A stretch of DNA of 21,397 nucleotides, from contig JAEWPH010000146.1 of the NCBI GenBank assembly GCA_023460715.1, positions 1-21,397 of the forward strand. The letters run 5' to 3'. Each line of letters starts with the position of its first letter. Within the stretch, counting starts at the first letter, position 1. The position numbers and the translations under genes were made by a program. The DNA comes from Pseudomonadota bacterium (GTDB lineage: Bacteria; Pseudomonadota; Gammaproteobacteria; Burkholderiales; Burkholderiaceae_C). A model generated the notes under the pieces. The model was not told where the DNA came from, ran no database searches, and saw only the letters and a program-made list of their open reading frames with translations. Positions 1-9,248 of this stretch are shown one piece after another.

Positions 1-102
1 CATCTCAGCCCTCCGCCCTGCCGGGCGCCGGGGCCCGCGGCCGACAGCGCGGCAGCAGTCCCACCCGCCCGATGGCCGCGGAGCAGGCCGTGCCAGCAGA
101 CG

Positions 103-183
103 CCGTGGAGCCGGCTTTGCCGGGCCACGGGCGTCGTCCCCCCTCGGGGGGAAGGTGCCGCAGGCGACTCAGGGGGTGCTTCA
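103..183. repeat. Composite GC-rich intergenic repeat ending at the zwf stop codon
   Basis: Two hairpins lie side by side. The first has arms CCGTGG (103-108) and CCACGG (125-130), with an inner CCGGC/GCCGG pair around a TTT loop. The second (137-152) has six C followed by TC and six G. A conserved-looking tail, GCGACTCAGGGGGTG, follows at 164-178. The element reaches the zwf stop codon at 181-183, so it would be transcribed as the start of the zwf 3' end. I recall closely similar intergenic elements in Acidovorax and related Comamonadaceae; that is memory, not a search. It has no U-tract, so it is a poor classical terminator, but it could stabilise or end the zwf mRNA. Positions 1-102 show no gene I can support. 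Confidence 0.5.
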
Positions 184-1647
184 CGCCTCCTCCATCCAGC
201 TATGGCCTTCGCGCGCCACCATGGCACTGGCCGCACTGGGGCCCCAGCTGCCGGCGGCGTAGGGCCGCGGGCCCTCGTCGGAGTCGCGCCAGGACTGCAT
301 GATGGGCTCCACCCAGCGCCAGGCGGCCTCCTGCTCGTCGGCGCGCACGAAGAGGTTCAGGCGGCCGGCAATCACGTCCAGCAGCAGGCGTTCGTAGGCG
401 CCCACCCGCTCGGTGCCGAAGCGCTGCTCGAAGTCCAGGTCCAAGTGCACGGGCGCCAGCGACTGCACCTCGGAAATGCGCATGCCGCGCTTTTCCTGCC
501 CGGCCGCGAACAGGTGCAGCGCCACGCCGTCGCGCGGCTGCAGATGGATCACCAGCCGGTTGGCCGCGCCCAGCGGCGAGCGGTAGATGGGGTGCGGCGT
601 CGGCCGGAAGTTGATGGCGATGTGCGCCTCGTGCGAGGCCAGGCGCTTGCCGGTGCGCACGTAGAAGGGCACGCCGGCCCAGCGCCAGTTGGCGATCTCG
701 GTGCGCAGGGCCACGAAGGTTTCGGTGCGGCTGTCGGGCGGCACGCCGGGCTCTTCCGCATAGCCCTTCACGCGCTCGCCGCCCAGGCTGCCGGCCGCGT
801 ACTGGCCGCGCACCACGTCGCGCGCCAGCGTGGCGGGCGTCCACGGCACCAGCGAGCGCAGCACCTTGAGCTTTTCGTCGCGGATGGCATCGGCGTGGGC
901 ATTGATGGGCGGCTCCATGGCAATGGCGCACAGCAGCTGCAGAGCGTGGTTCTGCACCATGTCGCGCAGCGCGCCGGTGCCGTCGTAGAACGCGCCGCGC
1001 TTTTCCACGCCGAGCTTTTCGGCCATGGTGATCTCGATGCTGGCCACCGTCTCGCGCCGCCACAGCGGCTCGAACAGCGTGTTGCCGAAGCGCAGCGCCA
1101 GCAGGTTCTGCACCGACGGCTTGCCCAGGTAATGGTCGATGCGGAAGATCTGTTCCTCGCGGAACACCGTGCGCACGGCGGCGTTGATGGCGCGATTGGA
1201 TTCGAGGTCGTGGCCCAGGGGTTTTTCCAGCACCACGCGGGTGTTCGGCGTGGCCAGCCCGGCCGCGCCCAGTTGCTCGCAGGCGGTGGTGAACAGGCCG
1301 GGCGCGGTGGCCAGGTACATCACCACCGTATCGGCATTGCGTTCGCGCAGGCGGGCGGCCAGCGCGGCGTAGTCCTCGGGGCGCGACAGGTCCATGCGCT
1401 GGTACTGCAGCAGCGCGGCGAAGCGGGCGAACTCTTCGGCGCTGGGCCGCTTTTCCTGGATGACGGCGTCGAAGCGGCTGGCGATGAGGTCGCGGTACTG
1501 CGTGTCGCTCAGGTCATCGCGGGCCACGCCGATGATGCGGCCGTTCGCCGGCAGGGAGCCGTGGCGGAAGGCCTGGAAGAGGGCGGGCAGCAGCTTGCGC
1601 CAGGCCAGATCGCCCGTGCCGCCAAACAAGACCAGATCGAAGCTCAT
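181..1647 (-). CDS. zwf: Glucose-6-phosphate 1-dehydrogenase
   Basis: This cytoplasmic enzyme oxidises glucose 6-phosphate to 6-phosphogluconolactone with NAD(P)+, the entry step of the oxidative pentose phosphate and Entner-Doudoroff pathways. The 488-residue product has the usual length for bacterial Zwf. The dinucleotide-binding motif GGTGDLAWRKL lies at residues 9-19, EKPLGHDLES at 141-150, and the substrate-binding and catalytic signature RIDHYLGK at 169-176. The ATG at 1647 is preceded by AGGAGA about 10 bases upstream, which supports this start. It is transcribed divergently from tal-pgi across a 175-bp spacer, so the locus groups enzymes sharing the hexose-phosphate pool. The next step, 6-phosphogluconolactonase, is not in the window. 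Family assignment is secure; cofactor preference cannot be read from the sequence. Confidence 0.97.
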   Translation of the reverse strand: MSFDLVLFGGTGDLAWRKLLPALFQAFRHGSLPANGRIIGVARDDLSDTQYRDLIASRFDAVIQEKRPSAEEFARFAALLQYQRMDLSRPEDYAALAARLRERNADTVVMYLATAPGLFTTACEQLGAAGLATPNTRVVLEKPLGHDLESNRAINAAVRTVFREEQIFRIDHYLGKPSVQNLLALRFGNTLFEPLWRRETVASIEITMAEKLGVEKRGAFYDGTGALRDMVQNHALQLLCAIAMEPPINAHADAIRDEKLKVLRSLVPWTPATLARDVVRGQYAAGSLGGERVKGYAEEPGVPPDSRTETFVALRTEIANWRWAGVPFYVRTGKRLASHEAHIAINFRPTPHPIYRSPLGAANRLVIHLQPRDGVALHLFAAGQEKRGMRISEVQSLAPVHLDLDFEQRFGTERVGAYERLLLDVIAGRLNLFVRADEQEAAWRWVEPIMQSWRDSDEGPRPYAAGSWGPSAASAMVAREGHSWMEEA

Positions 1648-1679
1648 CGGGGGAGTGTCTCCTGCGTAGGGAACCGGAA

Positions 1680-1710
1680 TCGGTAATAAAGCGACGGACT
1701 ATGTTACCGA
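1680..1710. promoter_or_regulatory. Inverted repeat in the zwf/tal divergent spacer, candidate operator
   Basis: TCGGTAA (1680-1686) and TTACCGA (1704-1710) are perfect 7-bp inverted arms separated by 17 bases, in the spacer between zwf (start 1647) and tal (start 1823). The left arm lies 33 bp upstream of the zwf start codon, where a repressor could block that promoter. A second dyad, TCCGCT-GAC-AGCGGA, lies at 1727-1741, nearer tal. Sugar-responsive regulators such as HexR, GntR-type or LacI-type proteins control zwf in other proteobacteria. The arms do not clearly match any one consensus I know, so no regulator is named. I could not fix a convincing -35/-10 pair for either gene. Confidence 0.4.
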
Positions 1711-1822
1711 GTTTCAGCAAGCGGCCTCCGCTGACAGCGGACCGCTCCATCCGCCGCATACACTCATCGGTTGCCGTGCCAGGACCGAGAGCCTGCCGCG
1801 CTTCACAGGGAGAGGATTTGCC

Positions 1823-2773
1823 ATGAACCAACTCGACGCGCTCAAACAGTTCACCACCGTGGTAGCCGATACCGGCGACTTCCGCCAGTTGAGCGCCTTC
1901 CAGCCGCAGGACGCCACCACCAACCCCTCGCTGATCCTCAAGGCCGTGCAGAAACCCGAGTACGCGCCGCTCATGACCGAGGCCGTGGGCCGCTGGCGCG
2001 GCCGCGCGCTGGACGAGGTGATGGACCGCCTCATCGTGCGCTTCGGCTGCGAGATCCTGTCGCTCATTCCCGGCCGCGTGTCCACCGAAGTGGATGCCCG
2101 CCTGTCCTTCGATACCGCCGCCACCGTGACACGGGGCGAGCGCATCATCGAGCTGTACCAGGCCGAAGGCATTCCGACGGACCGCGTGCTCATCAAGATC
2201 GCCTCCACCTGGGAGGGCATCGAGGCCGCGCGCATCCTGGAGAGCCGCGGCATCCACACCAACCTCACGCTGCTGTTCTCGTTCGCACAGGCCGTGGCCT
2301 GCGGCCAGGCCAAGGTGCAGCTGATCTCCCCGTTCGTGGGCCGTATCTACGACTGGTACAAGAAGCAGGCCGGCGCGTCGTGGGACGAGGCGTCGATGTC
2401 GGGCCCTAACGATCCGGGCGTGCAATCGGTGCGCACCATCTACAACCACTACAAGCACTTCGGCATCGCCACCGAGGTGATGGGCGCGAGCTTCCGCAAC
2501 GTCGGACAGATCATCGCCCTGGCCGGCTGCGATCTGCTCACCATCGCGCCCGACCTGCTGGCCCAGCTGGCGGCGAGCGAGGCGCCCGTGGTCCGTGCGC
2601 TGGACCCCGCGGCCGCTCGAGAGGTCGATCTGCCTGCGGTGAACTTCGACGAGGCCGGCTTCCGCTATGCGCTCAATGCCGATGCCATGGCCACCGAGAA
2701 GCTCGCCGAAGGCATCCGCGCCTTTGCAGCCGATGCCGCCAAGCTCGAACAACTGATGCAAGCCGCCGCATGA
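1823..2773 (+). CDS. tal: Transaldolase, TalB type
   Basis: Transaldolase moves a three-carbon dihydroxyacetone unit between sedoheptulose 7-phosphate and glyceraldehyde 3-phosphate in the non-oxidative pentose phosphate pathway, using a Schiff-base lysine in the cytoplasm. The 316-residue product matches the TalB family in length. Diagnostic segments are VVADTGD (catalytic Asp16), [12 protein letters not shown] from residue 30, and [11 protein letters not shown] with the Schiff-base Lys125. [11 protein letters not shown] and [18 protein letters not shown] follow further on. A purine-rich ribosome site, GGGAGAGGA (1808-1816), precedes the ATG. Its stop overlaps the pgi start by four bases (ATGA), indicating a translationally coupled two-gene operon. 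Confidence 0.96.
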   Translation: MNQLDALKQFTTVVADTGDFRQLSAFQPQDATTNPSLILKAVQKPEYAPLMTEAVGRWRGRALDEVMDRLIVRFGCEILSLIPGRVSTEVDARLSFDTAATVTRGERIIELYQAEGIPTDRVLIKIASTWEGIEAARILESRGIHTNLTLLFSFAQAVACGQAKVQLISPFVGRIYDWYKKQAGASWDEASMSGPNDPGVQSVRTIYNHYKHFGIATEVMGASFRNVGQIIALAGCDLLTIAPDLLAQLAASEAPVVRALDPAAAREVDLPAVNFDEAGFRYALNADAMATEKLAEGIRAFAADAAKLEQLMQAAA

Positions 2774-4353
2774 CCGATACCCGCACCCGCTGTGACCGCA
2801 CGCCCGCCTGGGGCCTGCTGCAGGACCAATACGACCGCACGGGGCGCGGCTTCGACCTGCGGGGTGCCTTTGCCTCCGACACCCAGCGCTTCACGCGGTT
2901 CAGCCAGCAGGCGCCGCACGTCTTTGCGGACCTGTCCAAGAACCTGATCGACGCGCGCGCCGAGGAACTGCTGCTGCAGCTGGCCCGCGAATCCGGCCTG
3001 GAGGCCTACCGCGATGCCATGTTCGCGGGCGAGGCCATCAACAACACCGAAGAGCGCGCCGTCATGCACTGGCTGCTGCGCACGCCGCGGGATGCGCAGA
3101 CACCGAATGCGACCGTCGCTGCCGGGCTGCAGGAAGTGCACGGCACGCTGGACACGATGCTGGCCCTGGCGGAGCGCGTGCGTGCCGACGACGCCATCAC
3201 CGACATCGTCAACATCGGCATCGGCGGCTCCGACCTGGGGCCGTCGGTGGTGGTCAAGGCGCTGGAAGACCTGCGCCATCCGGGCAAGCGGCTGCACTTC
3301 ATCTCGAACGTGGATGGCATGGAGCTGGGCACCATGCTGCGACAGCTGCGACCCGAAAGCACGCTGTTCCTCATCGCCTCCAAGACCTTCACCACCGCCG
3401 AGACGATGACGAACGCGCATGCCGCGCGGCGCTGGTTCGTGGAGCACGGCGGCAGCGACGACCGGGCGGCCCCGCTGTCGCTGTCGCGCCATTTCTATGC
3501 GCTGACGACCAACATCGAGGCCGCGCGCACCTTCGGCATCGACACCACCCTGGGCTTCTGGGACTGGGTCGGCGGCCGGTACTCGCTGTGGTCCGCCATC
3601 GGGCTGCCGATCGCCATCGCCATCGGTGCGGAGCGTTTCCGCGCCCTGCTGGCCGGCGCGCACGCGATGGACGAGCACTTCCGCAGCGCGCCGCTCGCGC
3701 AGAACCTGCCCGTGCGGCTGGGCCTGCTGGACGTGTGGTATCGCAATTTCCACGGCTTCACCAGCCGCAGCGTGGCGCCCTACAGCCACGGCCTGCGCCG
3801 CCTGCCGGCCTACCTGCAGCAGCTGGAGATGGAAAGCAATGGCAAGGGTGTGGACGCGCGGGGCGAGACCCTGCCGTTCGCCACCTCGCCCGTGATCTGG
3901 GGCGAGCCCGGCACCAATGGTCAGCATGCCTTCTTCCAGATGATCCACCAGGGTCCGGACATCGTGCCCGTGGAGTTCATCGCCCTGCGGGAGGCCGGCC
4001 GCGATCTGGCGGACCAGCACCCGCGCCTGCTCGCCAATGCGCTGGCGCAGGCCAAGGCGCTGATGCTGGGGCGTGCCAACGACGACGGCCACAAGCGCTT
4101 CACGGGCAACCGGCCCAGCACCTTCCTGGTGCTGGAGCGGCTGGACCCCGCCTCCCTGGGCGCGCTCATCGCGCTGTACGAGCACCGGGTCTTCGTGAGC
4201 GGTGCGGTCTGGGGCATCAACAGCTTCGACCAATGGGGGGTCGAACTGGGCAAGGTGCTGGCCAAGGACCTGGAGCCGCGCCTGGCGTCCGGGGCGACCG
4301 AGGGCATGGACGCCTCCACCGCCGGGCTGGTGGCCCACCTGCGCGCGGGCTGA
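2770..4353 (+). CDS. pgi: Glucose-6-phosphate isomerase
   Basis: Pgi interconverts glucose 6-phosphate and fructose 6-phosphate in the cytoplasm, joining the product side of transaldolase to the substrate of Zwf. The 527-residue protein carries the full set of family landmarks: [12 protein letters not shown] (150-161), SKTFTTAET (204-212), [16 protein letters not shown] (267-282), [10 protein letters not shown] (351-360) with Glu355, [12 protein letters not shown] (378-389) with His386, and [11 protein letters not shown] (485-495) with the active-site lysine at about 495. Start ATG overlaps the tal stop as ATGA, so it probably depends on coupled translation rather than its own ribosome site. 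A strong terminator follows 40 bp after the stop, closing the tal-pgi operon. Confidence 0.97.
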   Translation: MTDTRTRCDRTPAWGLLQDQYDRTGRGFDLRGAFASDTQRFTRFSQQAPHVFADLSKNLIDARAEELLLQLARESGLEAYRDAMFAGEAINNTEERAVMHWLLRTPRDAQTPNATVAAGLQEVHGTLDTMLALAERVRADDAITDIVNIGIGGSDLGPSVVVKALEDLRHPGKRLHFISNVDGMELGTMLRQLRPESTLFLIASKTFTTAETMTNAHAARRWFVEHGGSDDRAAPLSLSRHFYALTTNIEAARTFGIDTTLGFWDWVGGRYSLWSAIGLPIAIAIGAERFRALLAGAHAMDEHFRSAPLAQNLPVRLGLLDVWYRNFHGFTSRSVAPYSHGLRRLPAYLQQLEMESNGKGVDARGETLPFATSPVIWGEPGTNGQHAFFQMIHQGPDIVPVEFIALREAGRDLADQHPRLLANALAQAKALMLGRANDDGHKRFTGNRPSTFLVLERLDPASLGALIALYEHRVFVSGAVWGINSFDQWGVELGKVLAKDLEPRLASGATEGMDASTAGLVAHLRAG

Positions 4354-4360
4354 CACACAC

Positions 4361-4426
4361 GCGGCCAGGGGCCCTGGCCGCGATCCGAGATGCCAAGGGC
4401 CGCTGATGCGGCCCTTGTGTTTTTTT
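4361..4426 (+). terminator. Rho-independent terminator of tal-pgi
   Basis: Two hairpins follow the pgi stop. The first has 9-bp perfect arms at 4361-4369 and 4373-4381 with a 3-base loop. The second is a classical terminator: AAGGGCCGC (4395-4403), loop TGAT, GCGGCCCTT (4408-4416), then a T-rich run ending in seven T at 4420-4426. The second alone should end transcription; the first may add stability. Confidence 0.93.
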
Positions 4427-4660
4427 GAGCGGGGCCGGCCCGTTGTGCCGGATTCGGTGGCGCGCCGCCGGCATCTCGACGCCTCGATGGAGGGTTAAAA
4501 GTGGACTGAACGCTTATCTATCAAGCGCAATGCGCTATAAAAATAATAGCTATCCGGGCGTTGGCCAGGTTAGCCCTGAGCGGCGAGGCCGCCGTCTTCT
4601 TTCTCCGGATTCCACGCCGCCACGTTGTCTGCACACGACACACGCTCCGCGTTCACGGCA
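4427..4660. other. Spacer between pgi terminator and siderophore-receptor promoter
   Basis: The stretch between the pgi terminator and the receptor promoter holds no coding frame I can support. Short open frames across it have no ribosome site and no recognisable product. Its one visible structure is the dispersed repeat at 4509-4544, which is AT-richer than its surroundings. The remainder, 4555-4660, shows no clear site. Confidence 0.6.
4509..4544 (+). repeat. Dispersed short repeat, copy A
   Basis: The core runs AACGCTTAT-C-TATCAAGCGCAA (4509-4530), with inverted arms CGCTT and AAGCG around a 7-base loop, followed by a GCTAT-containing AT-rich tail. Copy B lies at 8682-8717 in the same orientation. 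The cores match at 21 of 22 positions and the 36-base spans at 30 of 36. I recall similar sequences scattered through Comamonadaceae intergenic regions. No function is known to me. Confidence 0.7.
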
Positions 4661-4689
4661 TTGATTTTTAGAATGCGAATCCTTATCAA
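4661..4689 (+). promoter_or_regulatory. Candidate promoter of the siderophore receptor
   Basis: TTGATT (4661-4666) and TATCAA (4684-4689) are separated by 17 bases, and each matches its sigma-70 hexamer at four of six positions. The predicted transcript would begin near 4696, giving a leader of only about 14 bases. The pairing rests on sequence match and position alone. Confidence 0.4.
4669..4687. promoter_or_regulatory. Candidate Fur box
   Basis: Read on the minus strand, the 19 bases begin GATAAGGATTCGCATT and match the classical Fur consensus (GATAATGATAATCATTATC) at 13 of 19 positions by my count. The site overlaps the spacer and -10 of the proposed promoter and lies about 23 bp before the start of a siderophore receptor, a standard place for iron-dependent repression. 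The match is moderate; the position and the downstream gene raise the likelihood. Confidence 0.65.
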
Positions 4690-4709
4690 TTCTATTTTTA
4701 TACATCATC

Positions 4710-6803
4710 ATGCCTACACCCCAGAAGCGGATCGCCCTGGCCGTGGCCCTGGTCTGCAGCCCGCTGCCTTGGGCGGCGGCGCAGACGGCGGGAGCCACCC
4801 TGTCCGAAGTGCGCGTGGACGCCAGCGCTGAAAAGGAAACCGCCACGGGCCCGGTGGTGGGCTATCGCGCCCGCAATGCCGCCACCGCCACCAAAACCGA
4901 TACACCGCTCAGCGAGACGCCGCAGTCGGTGACGGTCATCACCCGCGACCAGATCGTCGACCAGGGCGCGACCACCTTCCAGGGCGCGCTCCTGTATGCC
5001 GCCGGCGTGCGCAGCGATGCCTACGGCCTGGACAGCCGCGCGGACAGCGTGCGCGTGCGCGGCAGCTCGCCGGACATCTACCTGGACGGCCTGCGCCAGG
5101 GCTACAACTACTACACCAGCACGGCCGCGGCCGATCCCTATACGCTGGAGCGGCTGGAAGTGCTGCGCGGCCCATCGGGCATGCTGTTCGGTGCCGGCAC
5201 GGTGGCGGGCGTGGTCAACATGGTGAGCAAGCGCCCCATGCAGGAAACGCAGCGCGAGGTCGGTGTGCAGATCGGCACCTGGAACCGCAAGCAGCTGCAG
5301 GCCGACCTGACCGGCCCGCTCACCGCCGACGGCCAGTGGTCGTACCGGTTGGTTGCCGTGGCCCGCGATGCCGACACCCAGGTGGACCATGTGCAGGATG
5401 ACCGCCGGCTGGTGGCGCCATCGCTGATGTGGCGCCCCAACGCCGCCACGTCCCTGCTACTGCAGGCGCACTGGCAGCAGGACCGCACGGGCAGCGTGGC
5501 GCAGTTCCTGCCCTGGTCGGGCACGCTGCTGCCCAACCCCAACGGCAAGCTGCCGACCAGCCGCTTCATTGGCGACCCGGGTGACTACTACAACACCGAC
5601 CGACAGACGCTCGGCTACCAGTTCGAACACCGCTTCAACGACGCCTGGGCCGTGCGCCAGAACCTGCGTTACGCGCGCAACGACAACCGGGGCGCGTACC
5701 ACTACGCCGACTTCTTCCGCATCCCGGGCGGCTTTGGCGACGACCCCGTGAACCAGCGTGTGATCGGCCGCCTGTACGGCGAAAACACCACCCGCACGCG
5801 CATGGCGACGGTGGATACCAACGTGCTGGGCCGACTCAACACCGGCCGCCTGCAGCACCAGCTGCTGCTGGGGGTGGACTGGAACCGCCAGACCGAGGAC
5901 AAGACCGACTCCGGCGACGCCTACGACCTGCCCATCGATGCCTTCTCGCCCGTGTACACCGGGCGGCCCGCGGTGAGCGCCGTGCCGGTGGCGGGCAACC
6001 AGCAGCGGCAGACGGGCCTGTACGTGCAGGACCAGATGAAATGGGACCGTTGGATCTTCATCGCCGGCCTGCGCCACGACCGCGTGACCAGCGCCGTGGA
6101 CGGCACGCCCGACGAGCGTTCCAGCGACACGACCAAGCGCCTGGGCGTGATGTACCAGTTGGCGGGGGGCTGGACGCCGTACCTCAGCTATGCGGAGTCG
6201 TTCACGCCCGTCAGCGGCACCAGCCCTGTGTCCGGTGCCCGGTTCAAGCCGCTCGAAGGTGAGCAGATCGAGGCCGGACTGAAGTACATGCCCGAGGGCA
6301 GCGCGACCACCTTCACGGCGTCGGTCTACAAGCTGAAGGAAAAGAACCAGCTGATCGCCGACCCTGTCAATCCTGGCAACCGGCTGCAGGCGGGCGAAAC
6401 CAAGAACAAGGGTGTGGAACTGGAACTGAAGACGCGCCTGTCGACGGTGTTCGACCTGATTGCGCACTACAACTACACCGACGTGGACAAAACGCTGGAA
6501 GGGCTGCCGCGCAACCAAGCGGCGGTGTGGGGTCTGTACCGCTTCTCGCTGGGTGGCGTCACCGGCTTCTCGGTGGGTGCGGGCGCCCGCTATCTCTCCG
6601 CCTTCCGGGACGGTACCGGCCCGCGCGTACCGTCGTCCGTGGTAGGCGACGCGCTATTTGCCTATGACAGCCAGCACTGGCGCTATGCGCTCAACATCAA
6701 CAACGTGGCGGACAAGAAGTATGTGAGCACCTGCCTGGCCCGTGGCGACTGCTGGTGGGCGGAGCGCCGCAAAGCCGTGCTGACCGCCACCTACCGGTTC
6801 TGA
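4710..6803 (+). CDS. TonB-dependent siderophore receptor, hydroxamate (FhuA-like) type
   Basis: This is a 697-residue outer-membrane ferric-siderophore transporter powered by TonB-ExbBD. A Sec signal peptide has a hydrophobic stretch at about 8-21 and a probable cut after AAA at 22-24. ATLSEVRV (29-36) looks like the TonB box. The plug domain (about 65-175) includes LSETPQSVTVITRDQI and the signature ERLEVLRGPSGMLFG. The remainder is beta-barrel, ending in aromatic TYRF, the assembly signal of outer-membrane barrels. A cysteine pair (C675, C681) followed by WWAERR near the C-terminus resembles FhuA-type receptors, so a hydroxamate ligand is likely, but the ligand is inferred. No Shine-Dalgarno sequence is visible before the ATG. 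No siderophore synthesis, esterase or ABC transporter gene is adjacent. Confidence 0.93.
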   Translation: MPTPQKRIALAVALVCSPLPWAAAQTAGATLSEVRVDASAEKETATGPVVGYRARNAATATKTDTPLSETPQSVTVITRDQIVDQGATTFQGALLYAAGVRSDAYGLDSRADSVRVRGSSPDIYLDGLRQGYNYYTSTAAADPYTLERLEVLRGPSGMLFGAGTVAGVVNMVSKRPMQETQREVGVQIGTWNRKQLQADLTGPLTADGQWSYRLVAVARDADTQVDHVQDDRRLVAPSLMWRPNAATSLLLQAHWQQDRTGSVAQFLPWSGTLLPNPNGKLPTSRFIGDPGDYYNTDRQTLGYQFEHRFNDAWAVRQNLRYARNDNRGAYHYADFFRIPGGFGDDPVNQRVIGRLYGENTTRTRMATVDTNVLGRLNTGRLQHQLLLGVDWNRQTEDKTDSGDAYDLPIDAFSPVYTGRPAVSAVPVAGNQQRQTGLYVQDQMKWDRWIFIAGLRHDRVTSAVDGTPDERSSDTTKRLGVMYQLAGGWTPYLSYAESFTPVSGTSPVSGARFKPLEGEQIEAGLKYMPEGSATTFTASVYKLKEKNQLIADPVNPGNRLQAGETKNKGVELELKTRLSTVFDLIAHYNYTDVDKTLEGLPRNQAAVWGLYRFSLGGVTGFSVGAGARYLSAFRDGTGPRVPSSVVGDALFAYDSQHWRYALNINNVADKKYVSTCLARGDCWWAERRKAVLTATYRF

Positions 6804-6899
6804 GCGCAAGCACCGGTCGCGCCCGGTGCCGGCGGCGCCCGGCCCGGGCGGGCGGGGCATCCGGTTCGGAGCGTCCTCCGTTGCCGATCTGGCCATAAG

Positions 6900-6937
6900 A
6901 AAAGCCCCGCAGGCCTTGCGACCTGCGGGGCTTTTTT
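6900..6937. terminator. Bidirectional rho-independent terminator
   Basis: A perfect 14-bp stem (6900-6913 and 6922-6935) encloses an 8-base loop, with a T run at 6932-6937 on the plus strand. The A-rich left side provides the matching U run for minus-strand transcripts. It sits between the convergent receptor gene and groEL and probably terminates both. Confidence 0.93.
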
Positions 6938-6994
6938 GTGGATGCGTGGCAGGCAGGACCGAAGCCCTTGCCTGCGGCGGCAGCCGGGCTGCGA

Positions 6995-8653
<1,659 letters not shown>

Positions 8654-8681
8654 CTACAAAATGGGGTTCAAATTGGCCGCT

Positions 8682-8717
8682 AACGCTTATGTATCAAGCG
8701 CAAGCAGCTATGGAAAT
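8682..8717 (+). repeat. Dispersed short repeat, copy B, in the groES-groEL spacer
   Basis: The core AACGCTTAT-G-TATCAAGCGCAA (8682-8703) and its GCTAT tail match copy A (4509-4544) at 30 of 36 positions, in the same orientation. It occupies much of the 98-bp gap between groES and groEL, so it is read in antisense within the groESL mRNA. There its CGCTT/AAGCG arms could form a small hairpin. Confidence 0.7.
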
Positions 8718-8742
8718 GTGAGTGTTCGATGGGGGAGAAGAA

Positions 8743-9033
8743 TTACTTCTCGACCACGGCGAACAGGTCGTCTTCCTTCATCACCAGCAGCTCGTCGCCG
8801 TGGACCTTGACGGTCTGGCCCGAGTACTTGCCGAACAGAACGCGGTCACCGACCTTCACGTTCAGGGCGACGACTTCGCCCTTGTCGTTCTTCTTGCCGG
8901 GGCCGACGGCCAGCACTTCACCTTGATCGGGCTTTTCGGCAGCGTTGTCGGGGATCACGATGCCGGAAGCGGTCGTGGTTTCGCTTTCAATACGCTTGAC
9001 GATCACGCGATCGTGCAGAGGGCGAAGGTTCAT
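8743..9033 (-). CDS. groES: Co-chaperonin GroES (Hsp10)
   Basis: GroES is the heptameric lid of the GroEL chamber. The 96-residue product begins [14 protein letters not shown]. It carries the mobile-loop region with the GroEL-contacting SGIVIPDNA (about 23-31), then GEVLAVGPG and [11 protein letters not shown], all standard for the family and at full length. The ATG at 9033 follows AGGAGA at about 8 bases. It is the first gene of the groESL operon; its promoter and CIRCE operator lie about 90-140 bp upstream, leaving a leader of roughly 107 bases. Confidence 0.98.
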   Translation of the reverse strand: MNLRPLHDRVIVKRIESETTTASGIVIPDNAAEKPDQGEVLAVGPGKKNDKGEVVALNVKVGDRVLFGKYSGQTVKVHGDELLVMKEDDLFAVVEK

Positions 9034-9074
9034 TGCATCTCTCCTGGGTCAAAAAGGACGGGGATATCAACACG

Positions 9075-9119
9075 GCGCCCGCTGGGTGCGAGCGCTTGCG
9101 AAAGTCAGCAGGCGGGCGC
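9075..9119 (-). other. Potential stem-loop in the groES leader
   Basis: Perfect 8-bp inverted arms GCGCCCGC (9075-9082) and GCGGGCGC (9112-9119) enclose 29 bases that can themselves pair weakly. The structure would form in the groES 5' untranslated RNA, downstream of CIRCE. It does not cover the ribosome site, so it is not an obvious thermosensor. Folding is inferred from complementarity alone. Confidence 0.4.
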
Positions 9120-9121
9120 TG

Positions 9122-9148
9122 TTAGCACTCTCCTGCATCGAGTGCTAA
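9122..9148. promoter_or_regulatory. CIRCE element (HrcA operator)
   Basis: The sequence is TTAGCACTC, nine bases, GAGTGCTAA: an exact match to the CIRCE consensus arms and spacing. HrcA binds this element and represses groESL in many bacteria. Here it overlaps the last base of the -10 hexamer and the predicted transcription start of groES, so binding should block initiation. hrcA is not in the window. Confidence 0.97.
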
Positions 9149-9176
9149 TGATACGGGCATTCGTGACGGTTTCAAG
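9148..9176 (-). promoter_or_regulatory. groESL promoter, overlapping sigma-32 and sigma-70 forms
   Basis: On the minus strand CTTGAAA (9176-9170), 12 bases, then CCCGTATC (9157-9150) closely fits the sigma-32 pattern CTTGAAA/CCCATNT. The same DNA reads as sigma-70: TTGAAA and TATCAT (9153-9148) spaced 16 bases, each five of six to consensus. CIRCE begins at the -10 edge, giving positive heat-shock sigma control and negative HrcA control at one promoter. Confidence 0.85.
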
Positions 9177-9213
9177 TCCACCCGGCTGCAGACGCGTGAT
9201 TGGCGAGGGCACG

Positions 9214-9228
9214 GCCCGGCACCCGGGC
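9214..9228 (-). terminator. Weak hairpin after ccmI
   Basis: GCCCGG and CCGGGC (9214-9219, 9223-9228) form a 6-bp stem with a 3-base loop, 21 bp past the ccmI stop. There is no U-tract, so intrinsic termination would be weak and some read-through from ccm into groESL is possible. Confidence 0.25.
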
Positions 9229-9248
9229 TGTCCGAACCCCTGTCCGCA

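Noticed and set aside
72..302. Small plus-strand open frame at the left end
   Set aside because: It spans the composite repeat and the end of zwf in antisense, and has no ribosome site or recognisable product.
202..1686. 494-codon plus-strand open frame opposite zwf
   Set aside because: It is a complement of a clear glucose-6-phosphate dehydrogenase; composition is typical of antisense GC-rich frames.
2665..4356. 563-codon minus-strand open frame opposite pgi
   Set aside because: It is an antisense shadow of pgi, which has every expected catalytic motif.
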